Notes: generated by a model from the sequence alone, not told the origin. Shown: positions 48,801-59,074, counted from the first letter of the stretch. The stretch: DNA of 64,000 nucleotides from UBA6197 sp047638075 (GCF_047638075.1 NZ_JBLJBV010000057.1:1-64000), one strand, 5' to 3'. Numbers and translations are program-made.

Positions 48801-51304
48801 CCTACGGTATCGTCGGAAAACATCGGCTTGATCCCGATCACCGGTTCACGGGGTAGCACGATCCGCGACAGGCTGCGCTCGACCGGCCGACCCGAACCTT
48901 CGCGCACATCGACCGTAAAGGTTGCCTGCAACGGTCGCTGACCATCCGCCCCCATTTCAGGCAGCGACAGGAAAAGCTGCGCCTTGCCCTGATCATCGGT
49001 CTCAGCACCGGCGATACTGTCGAACCACGGCGAGAAAATGTCATCGTGACGGCCAAAACGGTAGCCCTCAAACCCCGGCACGCTATCGGCGGCGACCAGG
49101 CGCACGCCCCCTTCAACCGCCAATCCCGCCCCCGGTGCGCCAAACAGATAGCGCGCCGACAGCCCCATTTCGGGCAGCGACCCGGCAGGCAGAATCCCCT
49201 CGGGCAGGGTCAGGTCAAAGTCGATACGTTCAGGTAAGAAATCCTCGACCAGCACTTTGGCTGAACTTAGCGGTGCCGCCTTTGTGTCGGCAAAGACATC
49301 CAGCCGCCAGGTGCCGCGCGGCGCAGACCCGGCGATGGGAAACGCCGCGACATGGCCACCGGCCCCCACATCTTCCGCCAGAGCGCGCGCATATTCGACC
49401 CCGTCGGGCCGTACCAGAACCGCTGTCAGTGGCAGGCCGGGCAGCGCGCGGGTCGCCGCATCACGCGCCAGCATGGTGGCGTGCACCGTTTCACCGGTGC
49501 GGTAAGCGCCGCGATCTGTGGTCAAAAACACATCAATCGGCGGCGCGGGGGGAAGCCCCTCAACCCCGCGATCAGACAGATCAAACTCTGGGTCGGTCAG
49601 CGACAGAAACGCCATATCCTCGCCCGAGGTGGCCGATACCAGCGCCGGCGCGGACCCGCCCTTGCCCATGGTCAGCCCCGCCTCAAAATGCGCGTAGCCC
49701 TGCGCATCCGTTACCGCCACCCCCAGAACCGAGTTCGCGCGGCTGATCAGTTGCACCTCAACACCCTCACGCGCGGCCGCATCCGACAGGCCGCGCAGCA
49801 CGACATGCAGCCCGTCCGCCCCCGACAACGTCGACATCCCCAGATCCGAGATCACAAACCACTGCGTTGCCGCCGGATATTCGGTTTCGTCCTTGCCCGG
49901 AATTTCGGCTTGCAGTGCGTAGATGCCGGGGCCAAGCGGGCCTGTCACTTCTTGCACAGGCAGGCGGGTGGTGGTGTCGCGGTTCACCTCCATCGCGACA
50001 TCGGCGCTACCGCTCCAAACGGTTTCGGCCAGCGTGCTGGAGAAATAATCGTTCGACCAATAGTCAAGCGAGCGGGCAAAATAATCATCACGCATTGCCG
50101 CCACAAGGTTCCGGTCCGATATCCGCAGCAAGGTCAGGTCCAGCCGGTCGGTGTTGACAGTTTCGACCGGCAGGCCCGCGTCCGCCGTGCGCGGCAGAAT
50201 GTAGGCCCGGCCCGGAAAGCTGACCGCGGGGCTGCGGTCGCGGACATAGGTTGAAATGGCCACATCCTTGGCCAGAACCTCGCCCGCAGCCGAGGGCAGG
50301 CCCTCGCGGAAGGTCAGCGCGTAGCGTTCGCCATGTTTCAGCCCGGCAACGCAGATCTGGTTACCGCTGGCCTCAACCGACAGGCCGGTCTGCGGCAGTT
50401 TCACAAAGCTGGCGTAATCGGTGCCCGACTTGGCCAGATCTTCGGTGAAAATCGCGCAGATACGCGGCGCGGCACTGTCGGATTCAACCTTGTGTTCGGA
50501 AATGCGAAAGCCGTATTTGCCGGCGAAATCGTCCAGCAGCGCGGCGATATCCTCGCGCGACGACAGGCTGTGGGCCAGACGCAGCGCATGCACCCCGTCG
50601 CGGCCACGGTCGGCGTGCTCCAGTGCGTCCGCCAACACCATCAGCGCTTCGGCCTGCACCGGTTTCGCGGGTGCCCGCAGATAACCGTTGATCGCCGCCA
50701 GAACGGCCGTGCGCGGGGTATTGTTCCCATCAGACGGGCTTGCCAGCACCAGCCGCGCGTATTCCAGCCATTGATCCGCCGCATCCGACAGGTTCAGCGC
50801 AGCCCCTTGCAAGCGCGCAGCCGCCGCTACGTTACCCGACGCGCGGGCCTCGGCCACCGCGGCCAACAGTTCAGCCTCGGACCAGTCGCCGGTCAAATGC
50901 CTGCGCCCCAGGCCCGCCGCCTGATCATAGGCACGGGTCAGGTCTTGCCCGTCCAGAAAATCCAGATCGACCGCGCGGGTCGCCGCCCGCGACACTGCTC
51001 CCGGTGCTGCCTGCCGAACAAAGGCCGACACCGCCCCCTGATAGGGCGCCTGCCCCGTAACCGCGGATTTCGGAAAGCAGGAATTATTGCGTGCGTTGAA
51101 CGTCAGCGCCTGACACGCCGGGTCTAGCAGACAAGCCGCCGCACAAGATTCAAGCGTGGTATCAAAAATCTGCCGAATATCCGTGCCGGCCAGATCGGTG
51201 CCTTCGGTCATCACCAGACGCCGCTCGGGTATCAGCGGCATTTCTTGTGAAAACACTGGCCATGCTAACGCGGTAAAAATGGCTGCAGTCAAAAAGGCAC
51301 GCAT
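45863..51304 (-). CDS. Bacterial alpha-2-macroglobulin with thioester, PAN domain at N-terminus
   Basis: 1813 residues, the largest gene here. Signal peptide (ending WPVFS), then a cysteine-rich PAN/apple-like domain (IFDTTLESCAAACLLDP, NARNNSCFPKSA), macroglobulin domains, and the reactive thioester GCTEQ at about residue 1364 in a complete thioester domain. It is expected to trap host or competitor proteases in the periplasm and so protect the wall, working with PBP1C downstream, which repairs peptidoglycan. GGAGGA precedes the ATG at 51304. Confidence 0.94.
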   Translation of the reverse strand: MRAFLTAAIFTALAWPVFSQEMPLIPERRLVMTEGTDLAGTDIRQIFDTTLESCAAACLLDPACQALTFNARNNSCFPKSAVTGQAPYQGAVSAFVRQAAPGAVSRAATRAVDLDFLDGQDLTRAYDQAAGLGRRHLTGDWSEAELLAAVAEARASGNVAAAARLQGAALNLSDAADQWLEYARLVLASPSDGNNTPRTAVLAAINGYLRAPAKPVQAEALMVLADALEHADRGRDGVHALRLAHSLSSREDIAALLDDFAGKYGFRISEHKVESDSAAPRICAIFTEDLAKSGTDYASFVKLPQTGLSVEASGNQICVAGLKHGERYALTFREGLPSAAGEVLAKDVAISTYVRDRSPAVSFPGRAYILPRTADAGLPVETVNTDRLDLTLLRISDRNLVAAMRDDYFARSLDYWSNDYFSSTLAETVWSGSADVAMEVNRDTTTRLPVQEVTGPLGPGIYALQAEIPGKDETEYPAATQWFVISDLGMSTLSGADGLHVVLRGLSDAAAREGVEVQLISRANSVLGVAVTDAQGYAHFEAGLTMGKGGSAPALVSATSGEDMAFLSLTDPEFDLSDRGVEGLPPAPPIDVFLTTDRGAYRTGETVHATMLARDAATRALPGLPLTAVLVRPDGVEYARALAEDVGAGGHVAAFPIAGSAPRGTWRLDVFADTKAAPLSSAKVLVEDFLPERIDFDLTLPEGILPAGSLPEMGLSARYLFGAPGAGLAVEGGVRLVAADSVPGFEGYRFGRHDDIFSPWFDSIAGAETDDQGKAQLFLSLPEMGADGQRPLQATFTVDVREGSGRPVERSLSRIVLPREPVIGIKPMFSDDTVGEGDEARFQIAAVGPDGQPAAMKVHWVMNRVETRYQWYSLYGSWNWEGVTSRTRVAEGDLDLTAAGPQQVAARVGWGQYELVVEAAAGDAAASVGFDAGWYAPANAMESPDRLELSLDKPAYKSGDTARLRIVPAADGVAVVSVLSNHLISLQTVAVTAGENTIDLPVTDEWGAGAYVTASVIRPLAVDVGARVPTRALGLAHAAVDPAERQLTASFDVPAASDPRAALPVALKVSGGTAGETVYATIAAVDLGILNLTGFKSPDPSAHYFGQRRLGMGLRDVYGRLIDGKNGVEGIIRSGGDAASGLKMQSPPPTEELVAYFSGPLTVGSDGMVQTEFQMPAFNGTVRLMAVVWSDSGVGQASADVLVRDPVVVTASVPRFMAPGDESRLLLEIVHASGPSGRMGLDLSADGMALGAAPSGVDLANQGKAELSVPITAQQTEGVQTIRVALSTPDGKVLDKVLSIPVQLNDPAVSRQSRFDLAAGSTFTLDANVFAGLQPGSGRATLAVGPLARFDTAGLMAALDQYPYGCTEQVTSKALPLLYFDQVASAMGLGGRDDVKARIDTAIGLVLTNQDASGAFGLWSPESGDLWLDAYVSDFLSRAKALGHKVPDIAFRNAMDNLRNQVNYAPDFDADSNGGGAALAYALMVLAREGAAAVADLRYYADVKGDEFANPLAAAQLGAALASYGDQTRADAMFARAARLLGGARDRGQVWRADYGTILRDQAAVLALAAEAGSTAIPLEQVGTSVASAINGQRLSTQEASWALMATHALIDRPGTAGFTLNGAPVEGPLVRVLDDQTVGTEMAIANGSGKSAVLTLTTTGVPLVPEPAGGTGYTISRSYYTPEGAPVDPSHVAQGARLVAVLEVKPHGGGAARLIVEDPLPAGFEIDNPNLLRAGDLAALDWLSVEENTRTVEFRQERFMAAIDWRSDKPFRLAYIVRAVSPGSFHQPAASVEDMYRPDYRAQTDAGRVVID

Positions 51305-51463
51305 CAAAATTCCTCCGGGAAGGCCACTGGCCGATGCTGCCACGCAGACGGCACGCGTGCAAGCATACCTATCGCCAATAAAAAACTGGACTGATTAAGC
51401 ATTATTTCATGCAAGATTGTCATCCTGCCCAAAATTCACACAATAGCGGAGCAGGTGCCCGGT

Positions 51464-53677
51464 ATGAACAGCGGCATCACCGAGAAACTAGCCCAAGAGC
51501 GCCGTGCGAGACTGGCCGCAGAACGCCTGTTAGACCAAAAGAAACGCGAACTTTTCGCCGCCAATCAAAAACTGGCACTGCATGCGCGATCATTGTCGGA
51601 TCAAATCGTAGAACAACGCCACGGCCTGCAACGCGCCCTGACCGAGGCCGAATCGCTCAAGGGCGAAAACTCGAAGGTGCGGGTCGATCTGGCACGCGCC
51701 AATACGGCCGCCCTGATTGCCCAGCGCCGCCTATGGGATGCGTTAGAAACGATCCCGGACGGCTTTGCCGTTTTCGATTCCGACCTCAAGCTGGTGGTTG
51801 CAAACAGACCCTATCTTTCATTCTTCAACGGACAAGCAGCCGTAGCCGCAGGGGTCAGCTATAGTTCGGTCTTGAAGATTGTCGCGCAATTCGGATTGGC
51901 AGATCTGGCTGGGCGCGACCCCTTGGATTGGCACCATGAAATGATTGCGCGCATCCGTGGCACTCAGATCAGCCCTTATGTGATGAAACTGTCAAACGGG
52001 CGCCACCTCAGGCTGATCGACCGCTGGGGCGCCGATGGTGATCTGGTTTGCCTGGCGCAAGACATCACCAATGTTATTCATCGCGAAGCAGAACTTGAAG
52101 ACGCCCGCAAAAGGGCCGAAGCCGCCAACCGTGCAAAGTCGGCCTTTCTGGCAAACATGAGCCATGAAATTCGCACCCCGATGAATGGCGTGGTGGGCAT
52201 GGCTGACCTGCTTTGCGAAACCGCGCTTGACGAAGATCAGAAACTCTACGCGGATACGATCAAATCGTCAGGCGAGGCGTTATTGACCATCATCAATGAC
52301 GTGCTGGACTATTCAAAGATCGAGGCTGAAAGATTGCGTCTGTATCCCGAGGTCTTTGATCTGGAACGTTGCCTGCACGAAATCATGGTGCTGCTGCAAC
52401 CCTCGGCCAAAGAGAAAAAATTGAAAATGCTGGTCGATTACGACCTGTTCCTGCCGACCCGCTTTCTGGCTGATCCGGGGCGCATGCGGCAAATCATGAC
52501 CAACCTTATCGGCAATGCAGTAAAATTCACCGCTTCAGGCCATGTTCTGGCCCGCGTCGTCGGCTATGAACATGGCAAGGACAAGATTGAGCTGCATGTA
52601 ACGGTCGAAGATACCGGAATCGGCATCGCGCCCGAGCACATCGAACATGTGTTCGGAGAGTTCAATCAAGTGGAATACGAATCCAATCGCAAATTTGAAG
52701 GAACCGGCCTTGGGCTGGCCATCACCAAACAATTGATCGAGCTGATGGGCGGTTCTGTCTGGGTTGATAGCGACATTGGTCAAGGCTCTTGTTTTGGCTT
52801 CCGGGTCACCTTGCCCGTAGCCGAAGCCGCCGCCCCGCCTGACAATCCCAGCACCCCGATCACGCTGCGCGCCGCGTTGGTGATTGATGATCTGATGGTT
52901 AACCGCGTTATCCTGGAACGGCAGTTGGAAACCTATGGCCTTGCTGTAACACTTTGCCGTTCGGGCGCCGAGGCCCTCAGCGCGCTGGATGACAACAGCA
53001 ATTTCGATCTGGTCCTGACCGACCATCAGATGCCCGACATGGACAGCCTCCAGCTGATAACAAAACTCAAGGAACGCGGGCTAGATGCGCCGATCCTGTT
53101 ATTGACCTCCGACACCGACGAAAACACGATTGCCCCGATACGGCAACATCTGGCCGGGATGTTGGAAAAACCGGTGCTGCGCTCCGATCTGTTTCGGGCA
53201 TTGCAAGATCTCTCGAATCCCGCGCCCTCACCCCAGTGCCTCACAGCCCCCGCCCCTCTCGGCCTAAGGCAAATGCGTGTCCTTTCCGCCGAAGACAACC
53301 GCACCAATCAATTGGTATTTCGCAAGATGGTCAAGGATTTCGATATCGACCTCGCTTTTGCCGCCAATGGTCGTGAGGCGGTCGCATTGTGGCAAAGTTT
53401 CCACCCCGACCTTATCTTCATGGATATCTCGATGCCCGAAATGGATGGTCGCGAGGCAACCCGCACCATCCGCGCGACCGAGGCCACACAGGGCACTCAT
53501 GTACCCATTATCGCCCTGACCGCACACGCTATGGACGGTGACAGCGCGTCGATACTCGCAGCCGGGGTCGATCACTACATGACCAAGCCACTTAGAAAAA
53601 GCGCCATCGCCGCACAGATTCATGCGCATTGCCCCGAACACGCGCGCCGCCCGGGCCCAAAGGAGGGTGCAGATTAA
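51464..53677 (+). CDS. Soluble hybrid histidine kinase with two receiver domains
   Basis: About 737 residues, no membrane helix. Order: coiled-coil (1-80), PAS (about 85-200, [28 protein letters not shown]), HisKA with phospho-His about 234 in [11 protein letters not shown], HATPase with [10 protein letters not shown] and [21 protein letters not shown]1 ([21 protein letters not shown]) and REC2 ([30 protein letters not shown]). REC1 keeps its acceptor. The output partner is not encoded nearby. Start at 51464 has GGAGCAGG upstream. Confidence 0.92.
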   Translation: MNSGITEKLAQERRARLAAERLLDQKKRELFAANQKLALHARSLSDQIVEQRHGLQRALTEAESLKGENSKVRVDLARANTAALIAQRRLWDALETIPDGFAVFDSDLKLVVANRPYLSFFNGQAAVAAGVSYSSVLKIVAQFGLADLAGRDPLDWHHEMIARIRGTQISPYVMKLSNGRHLRLIDRWGADGDLVCLAQDITNVIHREAELEDARKRAEAANRAKSAFLANMSHEIRTPMNGVVGMADLLCETALDEDQKLYADTIKSSGEALLTIINDVLDYSKIEAERLRLYPEVFDLERCLHEIMVLLQPSAKEKKLKMLVDYDLFLPTRFLADPGRMRQIMTNLIGNAVKFTASGHVLARVVGYEHGKDKIELHVTVEDTGIGIAPEHIEHVFGEFNQVEYESNRKFEGTGLGLAITKQLIELMGGSVWVDSDIGQGSCFGFRVTLPVAEAAAPPDNPSTPITLRAALVIDDLMVNRVILERQLETYGLAVTLCRSGAEALSALDDNSNFDLVLTDHQMPDMDSLQLITKLKERGLDAPILLLTSDTDENTIAPIRQHLAGMLEKPVLRSDLFRALQDLSNPAPSPQCLTAPAPLGLRQMRVLSAEDNRTNQLVFRKMVKDFDIDLAFAANGREAVALWQSFHPDLIFMDISMPEMDGREATRTIRATEATQGTHVPIIALTAHAMDGDSASILAAGVDHYMTKPLRKSAIAAQIHAHCPEHARRPGPKEGAD

Positions 53678-53714
53678 CCCACACTTCCTGCTTTACACAC
53701 CACCCCCTCGCGGC

Positions 53715-53745
53715 TTTTTTTTGGAAAAATACTCCCGCCGGAGGC
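53715..53745 (+). repeat. Dispersed intergenic repeat, copy C
   Basis: T8-GGAAAAATACTCC followed by CTCC-CGCC-GGAG. It lies between the convergent histidine kinase and recQ genes, with the T run upstream of AAATACTCC as in copies A and B. Confidence 0.7.
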
Positions 53746-53765
53746 TTCTGCCCTTGCCGCCGCGC

Positions 53766-55814
53766 TCAGCCTTCAGCCACTATAGCCAGGAACACCTCGG
53801 CAAAGCGGTCCAATTTCTGCTCGCCCATGCCGCCGATACGGGCCATATCGGCGCGGTTGCGGGGCCGGGTTTCGGCAATCTTGCGCAAGGTGGATTGGCT
53901 GCAAGTCAGATAACGATCCAACCCATCCGGGCCGCGCACCAATGTCAACTGCGCTTCGGCCAAGCGGTCAAACACTGGCCCTGCATCCCGCCCAGCCAAC
54001 TTGCGGCGCGCTGGGTGTAGCGTCTCAACCGCCCCCGCGATCACCTCCAAAAAGGCCGCGCCATAGCTTTCCAGCTTTTTTGCTCCCACACCGCTGACCC
54101 GCGCCATCGCATCCAGCGTCATGGGCCGGGTCTCGGTCATTTCGATCAGCGTGCGGTCGGGAAAAATGACATAGGCCGGAACCCGCGCCGCCTCGGCCAG
54201 CGCCCGACGTTTGGCCTTCAACGCCGACAACAGGGGCGCATCCTCCTCGGCTACCAGGGATTTTACCACCGGCCGCGCAACCGCCTTGCGGATCAGATCG
54301 CGGCGCAGGGTTATCTGCGTTTCGCCACGCAGAATCGGGCGGGCGGTCTCGGTCATCACCAGCGCGCCGTGGCGTTCCGCATCGGGGCGGATCAGGTCAT
54401 GCCCCATCATCTGCCGAAACACTGCCAGCCATTGTGGGCGGCCAAGATCACGGCCTACACCAAATGTCGGCAGTGCCTCATGGCCGCGCTGGGTTACTTT
54501 TTCGGTCGCATTGCCGGTCAGAATATCAATCAAGTGCCCCGCGCCAAAGCTTTCCCCCGTGCGCAACGCAGCAGACAGGGCCTTGCGCACCGCATCGGTG
54601 GCGTCAAACACATCAGGCGGCGTGTCGCACAGATCGCAGTTGCCGCAGGGTTGCGCCGCCTCGCCAAAGTAGCCCAAAAGGCGCAGGCGGCGGCAGCCGG
54701 TTGCTTCGGCCAAACCCAAAAGCGCGTTCAGCCGGGCATGATCGGCGGATTTGCGGTCAGGCGGTGCCAGCCCTTCGTCAATCTGTGCGCGGCGCAGACG
54801 GATATCATCGGCGCCGAACAGGGTCAGGGTTTCCGCAGGCGCACCATCACGCCCGGCACGGCCAATTTCCTGATAATAACTTTCGATTGACTTGGGCAGG
54901 TCCGCATGGGCCACCCAGCGGATATCGGGTTTGTCGATCCCCATGCCGAAGGCGATGGTCGCCACCACGATCAGCCCGTCTTCGCGCTGAAATGCAGCCT
55001 CGACCTGACGCCTGTCTTCGGCATCCATGCCGCCGTGATAGTGGCGGGCAAGATGCCCGTCGTCGTGCAGCGCGCGGGCAAGCGCCTCGGTCTTGGCCCG
55101 TGTTGCGCAATAGACGATGCCGGACTGCCCGCGCCGCGCGGCGGCAAAGGTGAGGATCTGGCGGCGGGGCTGATCCTTTGGCTCAAACGCGAGATGGATG
55201 TTCGGGCGGTCAAAGCCACGCAAGAACGTCGCGGGCGCTTCGCCATCGAACAGACGTGTGACGATCTCGGCGCGGGTTTCTTCGTCTGCGGTGGCGGTAA
55301 AGGCGGCCAGCGGCACGCCCAAGGCGCGGCGCAATTCACCGATGCGCAGATAGTCGGGGCGAAAATCATGGCCCCATTGCGACACGCAATGCGCCTCGTC
55401 CACGGCAATCAGCCGGGTGTTGACGCGCCGCAGCAGCGGTAATGTTCCGCCCGAGGCCAGCCGTTCCGGCGCCATGTAAAGCAGCTTCAGCCGCCCCGCA
55501 TCCAGCGCGGCAAAAACGTCTTCGGTTTCCTCGTCGGTATTACCCGAGGTCAGCGCCCCCGCCTCGACCCCCGCTTCGCGCAACGCGCGGACCTGATCGC
55601 GCATCAAGGCGATCAACGGCGAAATGACCACCGTCACCCCGTCGCGGCACAGCGCAGGTAGCTGAAAGCACAGGGACTTTCCGCCCCCCGTCGGCATGAT
55701 CGCCAACGTGTTACGCCCGGCAAGAACGGCGTGCACGATTTCTTCCTGCCCGGGCCGGTACGACCCAAAGCCAAACACCGTCCCCAGTAGCGCCTGCGCG
55801 GTCGCGACGGGCAT
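53766..55814 (-). CDS. recQ: ATP-dependent DNA helicase RecQ with tandem HRDC
   Basis: 682 residues. Walker A MPTGGGKSLCFQLPAL, DEAH box AVDEAHCVSQWGHDFRPDY, motif VI QEIGRAGRDG, the zinc segment RLLGYFGEAAQPCGNCDLC and a winged-helix domain. The C-terminus carries two successive HRDC-like modules (about 515-580: LIEMTETRPMTLDAMARVSGVG; about 615-682: LRKIAETRPRNRADMARIGGMG), whereas E. coli RecQ has one. It is 6 bases downstream of yggT. Confidence 0.94.
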   Translation of the reverse strand: MPVATAQALLGTVFGFGSYRPGQEEIVHAVLAGRNTLAIMPTGGGKSLCFQLPALCRDGVTVVISPLIALMRDQVRALREAGVEAGALTSGNTDEETEDVFAALDAGRLKLLYMAPERLASGGTLPLLRRVNTRLIAVDEAHCVSQWGHDFRPDYLRIGELRRALGVPLAAFTATADEETRAEIVTRLFDGEAPATFLRGFDRPNIHLAFEPKDQPRRQILTFAAARRGQSGIVYCATRAKTEALARALHDDGHLARHYHGGMDAEDRRQVEAAFQREDGLIVVATIAFGMGIDKPDIRWVAHADLPKSIESYYQEIGRAGRDGAPAETLTLFGADDIRLRRAQIDEGLAPPDRKSADHARLNALLGLAEATGCRRLRLLGYFGEAAQPCGNCDLCDTPPDVFDATDAVRKALSAALRTGESFGAGHLIDILTGNATEKVTQRGHEALPTFGVGRDLGRPQWLAVFRQMMGHDLIRPDAERHGALVMTETARPILRGETQITLRRDLIRKAVARPVVKSLVAEEDAPLLSALKAKRRALAEAARVPAYVIFPDRTLIEMTETRPMTLDAMARVSGVGAKKLESYGAAFLEVIAGAVETLHPARRKLAGRDAGPVFDRLAEAQLTLVRGPDGLDRYLTCSQSTLRKIAETRPRNRADMARIGGMGEQKLDRFAEVFLAIVAEG

Positions 55815-55820
55815 CGCGGG

Positions 55821-56114
55821 TCAATATCCGTAAAAGAAGCCAGCGTTGTTGATCAGCGCGCGTTGCATGATGATCAGCACGATGAACGCGACCAACGGCG
55901 CAAGGTCCAACCCCGCCGCCTGTGGCAAAAATCGGCGGATCGGGGCGTAGACCGGCTCTAGCAAGCGGTTCAGCCCGTACCAGATCTGCGCAACCGTCGG
56001 CTGGCGGATGTTCAGCACCTGAAAGCTGATCAGCCAGCTAAGAATGATGTGGGCGATCATGATAAACCAGACCACGTTCAGGATCAGATTCAAGGCTTGG
56101 AACAGCGTGATCAT
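55821..56114 (-). CDS. YggT-family membrane protein
   Basis: 97 residues, two membrane helices. QALNLILNVVWFIMIAHIILSWL and LLEPVYAPIRRFLPQAAGLDLAPLVAFIVLIIMQRAL match YggT, a small inner-membrane family linked to cell division or osmotic stress in other bacteria. The start at 56114 has GGAGG upstream; the frame stays open to 56567 but that extension overlaps the divergent gene. Co-directional with recQ. Confidence 0.9.
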   Translation of the reverse strand: MITLFQALNLILNVVWFIMIAHIILSWLISFQVLNIRQPTVAQIWYGLNRLLEPVYAPIRRFLPQAAGLDLAPLVAFIVLIIMQRALINNAGFFYGY

Positions 56115-56248
56115 TTGGACCTCCGGGAATTTCGCGCCCACAGGTATGTCAGACCGCGGCGCCATGCAACCGCCCAGTGCATGCCGCAACGTGCCGGGTT
56201 GACCTTGCCGCCGGCAAAGGGCACCCCACGCAAAACTGTGAGGCTTGC

Positions 56249-56779
56249 ATGTATCCGTTCGTCCGCATGGCCAAAGAGGCCCTGAAATACCGCAATGCCC
56301 CGGCGTTGGGAATTTTTGACACCCATGTGTCACCGCATGTTTGCTGGCCCTGGGACATCGACCCCTGGCTAGAGCTGAACAATGGTCGCACGCTGACGCT
56401 CTATGATCTGGGCCGGATACCGCTATCACTGCGTACCGGGTTGGCGCGTGCGCTGAAAGAAAACCGCTGGGGGATGGTTGTAGCCGGCAATACCACACGT
56501 TACCGGCGCCGCGTTCGGGCCTTTCAGCGCTTTGAGATGCGGACCCGCTGCATCGGTTGGGACGCACGCTTTGTCTATATGGAACAAAGCATGTGGAGCC
56601 GGGGCGAATGTTCCAGCCACATCATCATCCGCGGTGCCGTCACCTCAAAGAAGGGGATTGTGCCGCCTGCCGAGGTGTTGGCCGCACTGGGCCACACCGG
56701 CGAAAGCCCTGCCCTGCCCGATTGGGTCAACGCCTGGTGCGAGGCCGAGGCCGCCCGCCCCTGGCCGCCGCAGATGTAG
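56249..56779 (+). CDS. Thioesterase family protein (hotdog, THEM6-like)
   Basis: 176 residues with the hotdog pattern of acyl-CoA thioesterases: HVCWPWDIDPWLELNNGRTLTLYDLGRIPL and the RYRRRVRAFQRFEMRTRCIGWD strand pair. Substrate unknown. The ATG at 56249 follows GAGG, and the longer frame from 56177 would overlap the yggT promoter region. Confidence 0.8.
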   Translation: MYPFVRMAKEALKYRNAPALGIFDTHVSPHVCWPWDIDPWLELNNGRTLTLYDLGRIPLSLRTGLARALKENRWGMVVAGNTTRYRRRVRAFQRFEMRTRCIGWDARFVYMEQSMWSRGECSSHIIIRGAVTSKKGIVPPAEVLAALGHTGESPALPDWVNAWCEAEAARPWPPQM

Positions 56780-56855
56780 CGCGACCCACAACCACCGCGC
56801 TTGCACACCGCGTGAAATTCGGGCTTGATCGCCGCAAAGCCTGCGGGGGAACAGA

Positions 56856-58190
56856 ATGGCAAGTCTGCGCAAACGGATCTGGGGCTGGTATTTCTTTGAC
56901 TGGGCCAGCCAACCCTACAACACCCTGCTGCTGACATTCATCTTTGCCCCCTACATGAAAGAGCTGATGGGCGACGGGTCGGCGGCGCAGACGGTCTGGG
57001 GTTACGGCATTGGCGCCACCGGGATCATCATCGCCCTATGCGCGCCGTTGCTGGGCGCTATCGCGGACAGGGCCGGGGGCCGGATGCGGTTTATCTGGCT
57101 GTTTTCGCTGATGTATGTGTTGGGGGCATGGGGGCTTTGGTATGCGGCGCCCGGCAATTTCAACGTCTGGCTGATCATGGCCTCGTTCGGGGTTGGCATG
57201 ATCGGTATGGAGTTTGCGACGATCTTCACCAACTCGATGCTGCCCGATCTGGCCAAACGCGAAGATATGGGCCGGGTGTCAGGGTCCGGTTGGGCGTTTG
57301 GTTACCTGGGGGGAATGCTGGCGCTGATCGTTATGCTGGCCCTTTTTGCCGAGAATGCCGCCGGAAAGACCCTGATCGGGATCAGCCCGATCCTGGGGCT
57401 TGATCCGGCGCTTCGCGAAGGCACCCGGTCCGTGGGGCCGATTACCGCGCTATGGTATGGCGTGTTCATGATCCCTTTTTTTCTGTGGGTGCGCGAAGTG
57501 CGCCACCCCAATCCGGTTCCGATGCTGACAGCCGCGCGCGGCGCCTGGCCGGAGCTGAAGTCAACGCTGCGCAGCCTGCCACAACAACGCAGCCTGTTCG
57601 CCTATCTGCTTTCATCCATGTTCTACCGCGATGCGCTGAACGGCATTTATTTCTTTGGCGGAATCTATGCCGCGGGCGTGCTGGGCTGGTCGATCGTCGA
57701 TGTGGGAATCTTTGGCATCCTGGGCACGATCACCGGGGCGACTTTCGCCTGGCTGGGCGGCAAGGCCGACGACCGGTTCGGGCCAAAGCGGGTGATTACC
57801 TTCAACGTGGTCGTGTTGACGCTGGTGGCTATCGGCGTCGTCTATATTTCGCGCGAGAGCGTGTTTGGCATGGCAGTCGGGTCAAACAGCAGCCTGCCTG
57901 ATGTCGCATTTTACGCGATGGGCGGGCTGATCGGGGCGGCGGGTGGCGCGTTGCAATCGGCCAGCCGCACGATGATGGTGCGCCAGTCCAACCCCGAGAA
58001 GATCACCGAGAGTTTCGGTCTTTACGCGCTGACCGGAAAGGCAACCTCATTCATCGCACCGCTGACGATTGGCCTGATGACGCAGCTGAGCGACAGTCAG
58101 CAGATCGGCATTACCCCGCTTATCGTGCTTTTCCTATTGGGGCTGGTGTTGTTAGTCTGGGTCAACCCGGAAGGAGATCACAAAGCATGA
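56856..58190 (+). CDS. MFS transporter, UMF1 (Atg22-like) family
   Basis: 444 residues with about twelve membrane helices. N-terminal WGWYFFDWASQPYNTLLLTFIFAPYMKEL is the UMF1 signature; a loop with EVRHPNPVP separates the halves. Substrate unknown, possibly amino acids or peptides as for yeast Atg22. Its stop overlaps the mepA start (ATGA), suggesting an operon with the next two genes. Confidence 0.9.
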   Translation: MASLRKRIWGWYFFDWASQPYNTLLLTFIFAPYMKELMGDGSAAQTVWGYGIGATGIIIALCAPLLGAIADRAGGRMRFIWLFSLMYVLGAWGLWYAAPGNFNVWLIMASFGVGMIGMEFATIFTNSMLPDLAKREDMGRVSGSGWAFGYLGGMLALIVMLALFAENAAGKTLIGISPILGLDPALREGTRSVGPITALWYGVFMIPFFLWVREVRHPNPVPMLTAARGAWPELKSTLRSLPQQRSLFAYLLSSMFYRDALNGIYFFGGIYAAGVLGWSIVDVGIFGILGTITGATFAWLGGKADDRFGPKRVITFNVVVLTLVAIGVVYISRESVFGMAVGSNSSLPDVAFYAMGGLIGAAGGALQSASRTMMVRQSNPEKITESFGLYALTGKATSFIAPLTIGLMTQLSDSQQIGITPLIVLFLLGLVLLVWVNPEGDHKA

Positions 58191-59074
58191 TCCGCGCCCT
58201 GTTTGCCGCCCTGATCCTGTGTGCGGCCCCCGCTGCCGCCGAACCCCTTGCGCGCCAACTGTTCGGTGCCCATGCCACACCGTCGCGGCAGGCCCCGGCC
58301 GCGATCGGATCTTACGCGAAGGGCTGCGGCGCGGGGCTGGTCGCATTGCCCGAAACCGGGCCAACCTGGCAGGCGATGCGATTGTCGCGCAACCGCAACT
58401 GGGGCCAGCCCGAACTGGTGCAGTTCTTGCAAGACCTGTCAGGCGTGGCGCGGCAGATTGGCTGGAAGGGGCTTTACATCGGCGATATGAGCCAGCCACG
58501 CGGCGGCCCGATGACCGGCGGCCACGCCAGCCATCAGATCGGGTTGGACGCCGATATCTGGATGCTGCCACCCGACCGGCTGAACCTCAGCCGCAAGCAA
58601 CGCGAAAACATCTCGTCGGTTTCGGTGCGCACCAATGACCAGACCCGCGTCACGCGGAACTGGACGCGCCAGCACCATGCGCTGCTGAAAGCCGCCGCCT
58701 CGGACCGCCGGGTTGACCGGATATTCGTGGCCGCAGCGGTAAAGATTGCGATGTGCAATGCGGCAACCCGTGCCGATAAGGCATGGCTGCAGAAAATCCG
58801 CCCGCTCTACGGGCACAACACACATTTTCACGTCCGGTTGAAATGCCCGGCCGGGTCGTCGGGTTGCATCCCGCAAACGCCGACGGTGGCAGAGCTTTCC
58901 AAAAACGGCAGTGGCTGCGATGAGACGCTGAACTGGTGGGTCACCACCTATCTGGAAGAGCTGCGCAACCCGCCCAAAAGAGCCAAACGCAAGGGCCCTG
59001 TGCCGCGTAACGCCAAAACCTATCTGCTGTCTGATCTGCCCTCGCAATGCAAAAACGTTCTCGCCTCGCGCTGA
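58187..59074 (+). CDS. mepA: Penicillin-insensitive murein endopeptidase
   Basis: 295 residues with a signal peptide ([15 protein letters not shown]). LAS-type zinc peptidase motifs: [17 protein letters not shown] (His and Asp ligands) and [13 protein letters not shown]. It cuts D-alanyl-meso-DAP crosslinks in the periplasm. Six or more cysteines suggest disulfides. The start overlaps the transporter stop by 4 bases and the end overlaps the next gene by 28. Confidence 0.93.
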   Translation: MIRALFAALILCAAPAAAEPLARQLFGAHATPSRQAPAAIGSYAKGCGAGLVALPETGPTWQAMRLSRNRNWGQPELVQFLQDLSGVARQIGWKGLYIGDMSQPRGGPMTGGHASHQIGLDADIWMLPPDRLNLSRKQRENISSVSVRTNDQTRVTRNWTRQHHALLKAAASDRRVDRIFVAAAVKIAMCNAATRADKAWLQKIRPLYGHNTHFHVRLKCPAGSSGCIPQTPTVAELSKNGSGCDETLNWWVTTYLEELRNPPKRAKRKGPVPRNAKTYLLSDLPSQCKNVLASR

